DNA from: Melastoma dodecandrum
Lineage: Eukaryota; Streptophyta; Magnoliopsida; Myrtales; Melastomataceae
Direction: 5' to 3'
DNA: 64,000 bases
Assembly: GCA_029817715.1 (NCBI GenBank)
Contig: JARUPY010000539.1
Coordinates: 8,221,501 to 8,285,500 of the forward strand
Program-made: the position numbers and the translations under genes
In this document: piece by piece, positions 34,571-45,700 of the stretch
Layout: every line of letters begins with the position of its first letter
How positions within the stretch are numbered: position 1 is the stretch's first letter
The notes under the pieces: model-generated
The model's database searches: none
What the model was told of the DNA's origin: nothing
What the model saw: only the letters and a program-made list of their open reading frames with translations

Positions 34571-35785
34571 CAAAAAATTCGTAAATTTTTACAATTATTT
34601 AGTTTAATACGAAGAAGTTACATGTACACTAAGAATTCCAATCCATAAACTAGATTGACGGCACACGACATATGATAGGTAATACTTTCATGTATTAATC
34701 ATTAAAATGTCATGTAAATTACATTGTACAAAAATTAGGACATGCAAAATGAAACTCCTTACTTTATTACATATATAGTGAGGATCAACTAATAACATGC
34801 CCATAAAGGAAATCCTCATGGTCGTCCAAGTTATCGGTGTTTGTCGCAATATAAACTTTTACTATTGATTCCGAAGTATTTTCTGCAGTGTCATTCATTA
34901 GAGTTACATCTAACATCAAACAAAATTGGGAGTAGGACATTTTTGCAAAAAGACGAGGTCACGTACAGTTGAATGCCTCGAACTTCATTATAATTATTGT
35001 CTATGAGTGTGCCTTGAAGTTTTAAGTATGATAATTACTGTCGATTTTGGTTTATCATTATCATTATCGCAAATGGTTAACAACTCCCATCAAAGAGATG
35101 AAGGAATTCAGGCTCCAAGTTCGAAGACACAAGATAGTAAATGACACGAAGTCTTATAAAATAGAGAGGGTTCATAGATTCTAATTACTAGAACTCTTAT
35201 TCTAACATGTGAAGAAAAGGTTAAATAATTTGGTCTACATAAGTCGTAAACGATTGAAATAAAATTCAAGAATGATAATGTTTATTCTACTAACATATGT
35301 AAGGACTCAAAAATTACTATTCTACACATTTCAACTCTGTAACATCTAAGGGGAGTAGATAGATGACCACTTAAACAAGGGAAATCAGGGGACGACTTTA
35401 AAAAATCATATCTTTTCAACCACATACCTAGATGTAATGCATAATATATGGTGGAAGGCTCTCTAGTGCTATATGGACAAAGTTTTTTACAAATTTCAAA
35501 GCCTCCCAAAATTTTATTACTCATGCCTACAATTTGTTTTATAATGGACTACCGAATTGTTTTTCAATTCAGCATACTCAGGGAAAACGAATTCCCTGAT
35601 TAAATGTTGATTGACAAACTCTGGATCGCCAATCTCGATAAATTCCATAAAACATGTAAAATCTAATATCTCAGACAAGAGTTTGTGTAGTAATAGTCTC
35701 AATGGGTATATGCAATGGTATGATCCTTAAAGGTCGTAAGTATCAAACAAAGTCTTTTGTCCAAATCACTTGAAGGCAATCCAAC
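34571..35785. other. Unassigned AT-rich DNA left of the Sirevirus
   Basis: No recognisable coding sequence or transposon domain. The short minus-strand frames at 35282-35702 look random. Confidence 0.6.
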
Positions 35786-37705
35786 TGTTACACTAAGAGG
35801 GGGGTGAATTAGTGTTAATCTCCAAATTCGGATTTTAACGCTTTTTCGTTTTACCCCGCAGCGGAAGGAAGTTTTTGTAACACAGAACCTTAGATAGGTT
35901 TCTGTACAACAGAATGTTTGATTGTGTTCGCAAAATATTTGATTGGACACAAAGCTTTTTATAGTGGTTCGATAAATTGCCTACTCCACTCTTCACCCAA
36001 AATACTGGATGGTTATCACTCAAACTCAGTGTAGTAACGAATACAATACTTGTAACGAAAAGAACTTTCTGTAGTATAGACCAATAGGTTCTATGCAACA
36101 GAAGACTGAGTGATAAAGCACAGACCAGAAGGTTCTGTACAATAGAATATTACGTAGCACAAACCCGAAGGTTCTGTACTATAGTAACTTAGGCTCAATA
36201 CAGACCAGAAGGTTCTGTATCGCAGAAAGTTTGGCACAACACAGACCAGAGAGTTCTGTGTCGAAGAGACTTAGGCACAACACAGACCGAAGGTTCTGTG
36301 TCGAAGAAGGTAAGGCACAATACTGACCAGAAGGTTCTGGGTCAGACGTGTTAACCTTCTATAGCACAGATCTAGAGATTCTGTAGTGTAAGCGTCAACC
36401 TTCTATAGAATAGATCCAAGGATTATGTATCATAGAAGGTATAGCACAGACCGTAAGGTTATGTACCAAGAATGTGTCAATCTTTAACAAACCAAAATGG
36501 TTCGTATTAGAAGTGACTTGAGATGTGTACAGACCGTAAGGTTCTGCACTAAAGTAGATTCAGACCTTAAGGTTCTGCTCTACAGGAGGTTGTACAGATT
36601 CGAAGATTCTGCACTACAGGAGGTTGCACACGTTAACGTGACTAACAAGGTAGCAAATGCGCAATCCCTCAAGGATAACGAATTTGTGGCGTACCCCACG
36701 CGAGTACGTAGCGAACCCTACGCAGGCAGACAACGTTCCCTTTGTCTTAGGGTGGACAACGTATCCTTTGTCCTAGGATGAACAGCGTGCCCTCTGTCCT
36801 GGGGTGAGAGCCTTCCTCCTGTCCTGAGGTGGCAGTCTTCCTTCTGTCCTAAGGTGACAGCCTTCCTTCTGTCCAGAGGTTCGTGCACATAGAGCTCTAC
36901 ACAACATAAGTTGGTTAGTCCCTCACCTTCTGTGCTCCCGAGGTTTAGCCCTTCTCTCCGACCCGCTGCACGTTGATCACACGACCTCCAGCCATGCCTC
37001 CAGCCAACGTATCCTGCAGCTTCCAGTCGAGTCCCTCGAGCCCCCGAGTCACTCTTCCAAAAGGTTTCACCAACGATGCAGCTTCCGCCGGTATATAAAT
37101 GCGTAATCTGTAAAAGAAGAAATTAAAAGTTAGTTCACAAAATAATTAATCTGCAATAATATCATACACGTGCAAGCATTCAGATAGAAAATAAATTAGA
37201 ATAAGATTATGATATATTTTCCATGAATAGTGCACCACAGAAGGTATCGCAGAAGGTTCTCCTTGATATCCTTATCCAGATGGAAACAATCATTGATTTG
37301 CTTCCAAATGAATTAAAATCAAATCCATCCTGATAAAGAGACATGAGAGTGTATCTGGACAGGTGGTAGTGATAGGTATCCAAATAATGGTCATGTAGAG
37401 ATCGTATGGCTTACAGAAGCCTGCAGATCAGTCAACAGAACCTTTCCATATATAGACGATACATTTCCTTCTATGAGAAATAATATCTCCAATATGATTA
37501 TTTGGAAATTAAATCATTGTAATCTGATCAGATAATTATCATAATCAGAGAATGTGTATTTCGTAATTAAATAATTGATAACTAATCATTTAATTACAAA
37601 AATAATTCTTACAAGAAGTCCTTAACAAGAGAAGCTTCTGTAGAATAGAATGTTCGACCTTCTGTAGTACAGAGGGTCCGGTTCATCATCAAAACCGTCC
37701 CAACA
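35786..37705 (-). repeat. Left LTR (3' LTR) of the Sirevirus-like element
   Basis: It lacks a 164-bp segment (equivalent to 59878-60041 of the other LTR) that contains the TATA box. It has two more copies of the palindromic GAAGGTTCTG-type unit than its partner. Nine GAAnnTTC dyads were counted by eye (36062, 36128, 36167, 36208, 36289, 36330, 36602, 37252, 37631). Confidence 0.93.
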
Positions 37706-37722
37706 ATCTCCCCCTTTTTGAT
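37706..37722 (-). promoter_or_regulatory. Polypurine tract of the Sirevirus-like element
   Basis: The minus strand reads ATCAAAAAGGGGGAGAT immediately before the LTR start TGTTGGGACGG, the normal primer site for plus-strand DNA synthesis. A second purine run, CTAAAAGGGGGAGAAA, lies about 450 bp upstream (around 38151-38166); extra polypurine tracts are known in Sireviruses. Confidence 0.85.
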
Positions 37723-38660
37723 GATGACAAAACATTCATCGTTGAGGGAAATGTTTTTCCAAGAACTGCCCCTAACTCCCCTTAAATAGATGAGAGTAAG
37801 AGTCTCGCGGTTGTACAGAACCATAAGGTTTCTGTGAAACAGAGCGTAGAAGCTTCTGTTATAAAGAAGGTTATTTACAGAGCACAAAGGCTTCTGTGAT
37901 TTATACAATGCGAGGAGCTTCTGTATTTAGCCCGACAAAAATGATGGTATTTCATTTCTGCACTCCCAGCAATAGTGACTTTAAAAAGATCACGAATCGC
38001 ATTCCCTGCAGAAGGTGTGATTATGAGCTCTATCAGTCTCATAAGCTTCTACACCGTAGACGGTATAGCCTTCTACGACCCATAGAAGTTATAGAAAAAT
38101 AAAGATTTTTTTGTAACTCATACAGAGCTAGGTACTCCCCATCAACTCAATTTCTCCCCCTTTTAGTCACATCAAAAAGAAGATGAATGTAGGTTGAAAA
38201 AGAAGAGGATGTTTCTTGCAGAAGGTATGACATAGTGTTCATGACCAACGTGCAGAGGGTAGTTTTAATTCTTGCAGAGGGTAGAACAGAGAGTTCAAAA
38301 ATCATGCTGAATATGGTGCAGAAGGTATGACAGAAAGTTCAATATCATACTGCTGAAAGAAAATGTGTGCACCATGTGGCACTTATTACAATCTAGTAGA
38401 CCACAGAAATCAATTTTTGGTCTAGCTAGAAATGTGGAAAAGAGAGAACATCAAGAGAGTTCATTTTTCCTCTTCCTCCTCAGAAGGGACTTCATTAAGA
38501 TTATCACGCATAACCTTTGCCTGGCGTTCCAGGTCGCGAGTCAGGTTCACTACCACTTAACGTAGGACGCGCATATCTTCCTCATTGGCCACGGCCTTCT
38601 GCTAGAGGTCCTTGAGGAGAGCAGTTTGTTCCAGGAGGATGGTCATCTCATCAGAGGACT
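37723..38660 (-). other. Non-coding spacer between extra ORF and 3' LTR
   Basis: No gene. It is rich in AGAAG/CTTCT words (GCAGAAGG, AGCTTCTGT) like the LTRs, and holds a second polypurine run near 38155. Confidence 0.7.
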
Positions 38661-38664
38661 TGGG

Positions 38665-40198
38665 CTATCTCTGTTTTAAAGGAGCCTTTGCTGGAGAGGC
38701 AGAAGCAGAAGGTGCAGCAGTAGCCTTTCTGGACATTCTGGCAGATAGGGGCATATCCTCATTATCGCCAGTGGTGTCCTGTGACTTCCATTTGCGAGTC
38801 CAGGAGGAGCCCTTCCTTACATAATGCATGCTAGCTATGATCTGGTGCCCAAAGGTACCAACCTTCCATTTCTCTTGGAAAGCAGATGCATCAGTAGAAA
38901 CACGGGCAAGCTTAAGAAGACCGACAATTACCTGGCCATAAGGCAGAGCCTTTCCTGTGGTATTGCAGCAACGTTTCATGTGCGAGAACACCAGCAAACC
39001 AAGGTTGAAAGGGATTCCCTTCATGATGTGAGCCATTAGTGACGCATCAATTGAGGTGATGGTGTCAATGCTCCCGGTCCTTGGCAAGAGGCAGAATAGC
39101 ACAACTCGATGCAATACACGAGTTTTGAGTTCCAGCTTTGTGGACTCCAAGTATTTGTCCGACTGGACCCTTTCCCCCATGATGATGCTGTTGGATTCCT
39201 CCTTTCCAAGATCTGACAGTGGGTCATATTCCTCACAGCCAAACAATTGGTTAACATCATGTGCAGAGAAGACAAGCGGAACCCCTTCGATCACCGTTTT
39301 GATGAACTTGACATGAGGTCCTTGTTCATGGAACGTAATGTTACCATAGAACTCTCTCAGGCGAGAGACGGCCACCTCTGTATATGTCTCACATAAGGTT
39401 TTCAGACCAACTTTCTCAAGCAATGGAGCAATGTCAAGATCATTTGCCTTAAACCAATTAAAATCAATGCGCTTGAAGGCAGCGAACTGTCGACCAGCAG
39501 CATCACATTTGGGCAATTTGTTATCGGGAAGCACAATTTCTATCTCCGTTCTAGAGACTAGAGGGTTTACCGGAAATATGAAGGTATCCAGCCCCTCAGC
39601 GAAGGTGTCCACGGAAACAGATTTCTTCAGGGACTTGGTTTTCTTTGCAGCCGCTTTGACAAGAGAGGTGCTGACAGTCTTAGGCTCTTTCCGTTTCAGC
39701 CTAGTCCGTGAGGATACACCTTCTGACTTGATGGCATCATGGAGAAGCTTTGTTCCAGAGGGTGCTGCAGGCTTCTGAGTAGCCTTCTTAGATGCAGAGG
39801 CAATGCCCTTCTGCTTGAGATCAGGGGAGACCGAGATAACAGGAGCAAGAGCTTCCTCATCTGGTTCCTCTGGTGCTTCATCGACAAAGGGCACTTCCAC
39901 CTCCTCATCAGACGTAGCGTTCTCAGGAGTAGCGACCTTTGATGCATCAATGTCATCAGCCGCAGAAGAACCCTTGGCAGAGGGTTCAGGGACAGGGAGC
40001 TCCTCTGTCGCAGCGACCAGAGATCCCTGATGTGTTTTCTCTTCCACTTGGATTTGGGCTTTTTCAAGTCCTTGTCCTTGGAGAGCGGTTGCATGTCATC
40101 GTGGGTCTCGACAACAGCAGGGATGATTTGTTCCTTCGCAGGAGAAATGGGTTTCTCCGACGAGGAAAGGGTGGAGACCTGTTCGAAGATGAAGCAGG
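38665..40198 (-). pseudogene. Extra ORF of the Sirevirus-like element, main part
   Basis: 460 codons are open from 40047 to 38665 on the minus strand. The N-terminal third is acidic and Ser/Pro/Ala-rich, then comes a basic stretch (TRLKRKEPKTVSTSLVKAAAKKTKSLKK, a probable nuclear signal), then a folded region with FAAFKRIDFNWFKAND, VSRLREFYGNITFHEQG and LVFSAHDVNQLFGCEEYDPL. This matches the pattern of the so-called putative plant transposon protein domain. A frameshift in an A-run near 40080 separates it from 40198-40085. The first 27 or so codons lie at 53290-53208 beyond the nested LARD. Function unknown; it takes the place of the env-like ORF of Sireviruses. Confidence 0.75.
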
Positions 40199-43100
40199 TG
40201 TAGATACCCCAAATTCTCCAACATTCCAGTTGAGATAAATCGAAATGAGTGACTGGGAGTACCGCTGTTTGAGTTGCTTCACGGGTTGAGGATGGTGCAA
40301 CAACGTCACTACTTGTCTCGCACAAGGGGACACCCGATTAGACTCTTCAAAGCATAGGGCAATGGAGCTCGTCTTTTCGAGGATACTGCGCAACATACAA
40401 AGTTTCAACCCGTGTTTTTTGTGACTGGAACATAATCAAAGTTAGATATTGTGATGAGTCTTCATTCACCGGAGGTGCGAAAACTGTCAATCCAGCAACG
40501 AAACTTCATTTCCGAAGAGGACGGATTTTCATCGCCATCGTTGAGGACCTACTTACAAAAGGAATGGAGCACGCTCGAAACGCAATTCTTTCTGTTTGTT
40601 CGGCTGGTAGACTGACGGCCGGCCATCGTGAACTGTGATAAATTCCATAGTCTCTGGCCACACAACACTAAAGTTAAACATTTGGGGGATGCCGGATTCT
40701 TCATCAAAACCAACGACGTCCCTGGGAACCAACACACTGAGGCGTTCCACGCAGAAGTCGTCGCAACTCATGGATCAGCCAAGAATCTACCAGCATCTTG
40801 CACCTCCGGAATGAAACCGGATCTGGTTTCCAAAACATCCCATACTCTAAATTCACTAGTACGACAAACCCCTCAATCAAGTGGAGTGCACTTGACAGCG
40901 GTCTGCCAAAATTTCTTAATAGGTGTGCCACTCCCCAAATGCACAGCAAAAAGAAGAAGGATCATCATCCAAGACATACCTCAACGCAAGAGCTACTCCT
41001 ATGATCATCATCACCTTTGAAGAGGCCCTTTCACAGCTAGTGGGCAACTTGCGGGAGAAACTACATGGATAGGGGATCGCTTCCTGCATCTCACAGCTTT
41101 CAAAATGATAATGGGGAATCACTCGGCCCAAGGCGCCATCACTTCACCGCGGGAAGATAAGAGAGGGAAATTCCCTCGTTGAGTGGGAGACAGGGAGGAT
41201 CTCCTTCTCCTTCAATTTTTTTCCGATCAACAACCTGAGGCCGGAATCCAACTTCGCCAGCCTCCTTCGCCCATTGTCTCGGAGCCGCCATTAAGCAAGG
41301 TTGAACGGAAAAGCTCCTGCACAATCGGCAGCATCGATAATGACGACGCCACCCCTTTCTTCGGCAGCTGTACAACCCAAGACCAGGGGGGCGCCCCTTC
41401 GTTACTCAGCCCCGATTCGGTGATGGGAACCCCACTCCCTCCTCTCCTCCTTCACCCGCCATAGTCTGCCCACCTCGCTCCAAGGCGTACCTACGGACGC
41501 CGGCGCCAGATCCGACCGTCAAGATCCAGCGTCGACACTTTCGATTCCCGACTCCCGGTGAGCTTCGGCTGCATTCTCCCACCACCTCCTCTCGGCGTCC
41601 CCAAGACGGACGTTCTCTTAGGCTCCTAAAACCACCACGCCCCTAGTCTCCTCAAATCTAACCCGCACCCGGCAGCCACCATCGGCTCAGCCCCCACCTG
41701 GCTCCTCGACGCCCTCGCCCCTGGGACAGAAGTTAAGTCTTCTTTTCCATTTAATTGTTTTGGAGTTAATCTCCACGTTTCGTAGTTGTTTCATATAATT
41801 ATTATTATGATCTTTCTTATTGTTAGTGGTGATTGTCTATTCTCTGTCAATGTGCGTTCACTTGCATTTTTTTTTCTTTTTTACAATGACATTGTTCAAA
41901 GCTGCTTGCAAAATGTTATCTTGGATGGATTAAATTGAATGTCGTTTTTCTATTTCTAATTCACATAGTCAGACTTATCCGTAACCATTTAATTAAAATT
42001 CTAATTTTAACTTAAATAATTATCATTTCTAATCTCTAGTAAAAATGTTGAATTTTAATTAGTACCATTGGTTGCACGTAACGCGATCTTCATTGTACAT
42101 GTGATTTGCATAGTTTCAAATACATTGATGGTTTGCGTAATTTCGGTTTCACTGAGCATTTTACCATTACTTTGACTTCAGTCTCGGTGCATGTTCCCTA
42201 ATCATGTCTTTTGTCTATTTTCTACTTTGTTTCGCATTGAAACGCAACGAGATAAAACGAATAGCTGCAGAACATGTTCAAAGGACAGACATTTAATCGG
42301 GCAACTCCCGATGGATCGTACTTCCATATCCTCTTCCACGAGGAATACAATCGAATTACACGTGGACGGATTAAAGAACATCAAGGTTCGACTTGATCAT
42401 CTCAAAAGGTAAGTCATGCCTTACTATGTCAGTTTGGTTAAATTTACATCAATTTAATCGTTATTCATGGACGTATATTATTGTCCCATCATCTTCTCTG
42501 TTTTGCATGTAAAAACAACGAGAATTGACTACAAAGGAATATTACCTCCCAACATCAACAGGATACAAAATGCCCCATTTAACTCAACCATTTCAAACGG
42601 TAAGTCATGTCTTACTGTTTCGGTTCGGTTAAATTTACGTCAATTTAACCGTCAAACAAGGCTTTGCACATCTCTTCTCCTTTGTTTTGCATGTTAAAAC
42701 AAACGAGAGAATACCATCTTTCAACATCATGAAGGATCAACATCAACGGGCCACACAACGCCCGGTGAGTAAACATTCTTACTCACCAGTTAATTCAAAA
42801 ATTATCCCATGTATTTTGGAATTTTCTGAATCTCGTCTTCTCTGTCGTGTTTTGACTTGATTTTGCATAAAAAATCAACCGAGCTTTATGGGATCCCGAC
42901 AAAGCGATATCTCGAAGACAAAAAGCTCGAAGGCGCTAGCTTCGAAGTAAAGCGGCATCAACCATCATCTCAGGTACATGAGGGAAGTACGGGCTATTCG
43001 TCTTTTCTTTATTTCCATATGTAACGGGTCGTGAGCCCAAGTGCATAGGCTCACGATCATCGCCCCTCCCCACTCCCTTTGATCTAAATAATTGTTTGTG

Positions 43101-43722
43101 ATTGTTCGTATGCTTTTGGCCCATAGGTATATCGTCGCATGTTGTTTGCCAAATATACATGAGTTCGAGCTCAAAAGGCTCGAATCGGGTCCAACGCCCG
43201 TAAAACAGTGACATGAGTCCGGAGTCATGCCCGGATTGGGCCCAACGCCCGTTAATCAAAAGCCAAACTCTTTTGGAACAAACGCCACCTCTTCGCATGC
43301 TTAGAGTGTAAGGATTAGTAAGTAGAAATCCCCGAACCAGCTGTTTTTCCGACTTAACGGTTTTAAAATAACAAAAAGTCGGTGGCGACTCCGTAATAGC
43401 TTACCTAGGTTAAGCAACAAGTTTTACAAACAGAGCTATTTTGGATGGCTAACGGCGACATGAGCCACTTCCTGGATCCCCCCCGAATTCCCAAGCGAGG
43501 TCTCACGCAGCCTTTCGCCCGTCGTCTTCAAGGACTGGAGACGGTCGGCGAAACGCCCCGCAGATCCGTTCGGGAACCAAGGGAGGATTCAACTCGGTGC
43601 CCTTCCGCAGCGTCCGACGCTTGAGTCGCGACGCCGACCGGATTGGGCCTTGGGGGAGCGGGCCCGGATCCTCGTGTCGCCGGAGCCGCAGCGCGCGTGC
43701 TAGGCCGGAGGGTGCGCGTACA
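40199..43722 (+). repeat. Left LTR of the LARD-like element
   Basis: A 3.5-kb LTR nearly identical to 49679-53207. The small ORFs inside it are duplicated in both LTRs but show no known domain. It contains a perfect 9-bp hairpin (TCGTGAGCC..GGCTCACGA, 43029-43056) and diverged tandem units around 42200-42850. Confidence 0.95.
42200..42860 (+). repeat. Diverged tandem units with splice-donor-like ends in the LARD LTR
   Basis: Three to four units of about 150-250 bp. Each has a T-rich start, a TTTTGCATGTAAAA-like box with AACGAG, and ends in GGTAAGTC or GGTGAGTA followed by GGTTAAATTTAC. They are repeated in the right LTR (51680-52340). Confidence 0.6.
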
Positions 43723-43729
43723 TCCCGGA

Positions 43730-43747
43730 TGGCGACTCCGCTGGGGA
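43730..43747 (+). promoter_or_regulatory. Primer binding site of the LARD-like element
   Basis: TGGCGACTCCGCTGGGGA begins 8 bp after the LTR end. From family knowledge this is the PBS type of Ogre-like elements, thought to pair with a tRNA-Arg 3' end. Confidence 0.8.
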
Positions 43748-45700
43748 GCTCTGCATGTGGATTTTTATCGAAATGTCCTTACACTCGTCCACATGCGGAG
43801 GGGAGTTCTTGTTTGCGTATGTACTTGTTTGGCTCGATGCCTTTTGTCTACACTCATGTCCGTGTCTGTTTACCGCTTTCTTAGGCATACTTAGGTAAGT
43901 CCCTATACCCGGGACTAGGATTTTTAGGGGCTCACCGAAAGGCACGGCCTTGCTGCTTCCTGCGGCTTGTAGGCTATGGACCGGGACCCGCCTCCCTTAG
44001 TCCGAGGGAGGTCTTAGAAACCTCCATCCGAGTCTAGAATTGATTGCTCACTACAGGTATCAGACGCCACACGTACATTTGTCTGTTACTAAGTATCTTC
44101 TGCATGTGCAGGGACAGGTGTCAGGTACGCTTTGTTTGCGATAAACTGTAAAACTAACATTGCTAATTTTGCAGCATTTGGATTCATCGTAGAAGACTTC
44201 AAGAATCCTCTTTTCTCCCTTCCCTACTTATTTTATCGCTTACTGCATTTATACATTCGCATGACCACATGAACGTCTGCGTAATTGTAGTAGTTGTTGC
44301 ATTATCATGTCATCCACAGTAATTGCTTCATTGCATCACTGCATTTCATTTGTAATTACATTCTAATAATGTATTCTCCTAGGCATACATGAATACGATT
44401 AAGCATATCACAAATTTATTATGCATTGATTACACTGTTACACAATGCTAACTTTAACTCTCTTTCTGCTTCCTTTAAAGGTTTTAATTCTTCAAGATGG
44501 CTCCTCGAACTAGATTGGGAGCAAGAAAGATATAATAAATCCACGACAACTAGAAGGCCGAGGATTCCTTAACGGTTGCCGAGGACCAAGGCAACATTCA
44601 ATCACACGAAAACGAAGGATTATTTGACGGCTGCTAAAGTACATAGCCACACAATAACATAGAGACCAAGGGTCCTCAATGGTTGTCTAAATGCAAAGCC
44701 AGATGAACAATCACTTAGAGAGCAAGGATTCCCCAATTACTATAAAAAACCAAAGTCATGACCGGACATACAACCACATGAAGGCCAAGGATCCATCAAC
44801 GACTACCAAGGCCTAAGTCAAGCATCCAACAACAAAAAGCTAAGGTCTGCTCGACTGCCAAAGCCCAAGGCTACACATTCAACTACACAAAGGCCAAAGC
44901 TTCCTCAACATATACCAAAGCAAGTCAAACATGAAAACCAAAGATCACCCAACATCTACCAAGGTTTAGAGCCCGAATCCACGATGACATGGAGACCCCA
45001 ACGAAGTTACATTTAAAACGGCTGATCATGATCAACATCAAGGTAGAAGGCAAGCCTAAAGAGCTATTCACGAACATGTCAAGGTCAAATTCAGAGATCT
45101 TCATGCCCCCATTAATTCAACAACTATTCCAAGAAGCATAAGCGATCTTATTACAACACCAGTCGCTCCAACTTCGGCACAAACGGGAACGTATTTCCCA
45201 GATTCTTTCACTATAATCCTCCACTCATTATTGGGCAATTCAGAAAGGGGCAATTCCCCAATTTACAACCCAAGCCCTGATCCTCAAAATCGGGCAATCC
45301 GGACAAGGACAATCCCCCAATTCCCAATCCTCGACATCGGGCAATCCAGACAAGGAAGAAAAAATCCTCTAACTAACGTCTTGTTGTCAGCTTTTTTCAC
45401 TGCGTCTTGTTGTCGAACTTTTCCAAGGTACCCAAACGGTCAATCCAACAGAAGCTTGACTCTCAAGAGCTCGTCTCAAATAGAAGGGGGGAAGGTCAAT
45501 CACCGCCTCGAAGATCGACGAGAATTAGCCCTTACATGAGCGACCCGTCAATCCATATTGGCCCACCGCATGAATGACTAGATACCCACCCATGCCCACC
45601 ACAAGGTGCTACAACAACGCGCAACCTGTGCAATTGGGCCTTTCAAAAGAGCAATTGTCGTAATGAAGAGGCACTGCCACAAAAATTCAACGTAGACGAT
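43748..45700 (+). other. LARD leader, vestigial start codon and degenerate 60-70 bp repeats
   Basis: A leader without ORF runs to 44496. There ATGGCTCCTCGAACT opens a 12-codon frame (MAPRTRLGARKI) closed by TAA at 44533-44535, possibly the relic of a gag start. From 44550 to about 44960 degenerate units of roughly 60-70 bp repeat (AAGGCCAAGGATCC..CAACGACTACCAAGG). 45225-45370 has repeated CGGGCAATCCGGACAAGGA-like words. Confidence 0.65.

Noticed and set aside
36497..36781. Plus-strand 94-codon ORF inside the Sirevirus LTR
   Set aside because: It translates the palindromic LTR repeats and is not kept in the other LTR.
39696..40325. Minus-strand 209-codon ORF overlapping the Sirevirus extra ORF
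   Set aside because: Only its first part (up to about 40080) continues the gene; the rest is an out-of-frame read of the Ser/Leu-rich region, and its start lies in the LARD LTR.
40549..41464. Sets of ORFs of 60-130 codons in the LARD LTR, duplicated at 50029-50944
   Set aside because: They are conserved only because the two LTRs are near-identical. They overlap in several frames on both strands and match no family I know.
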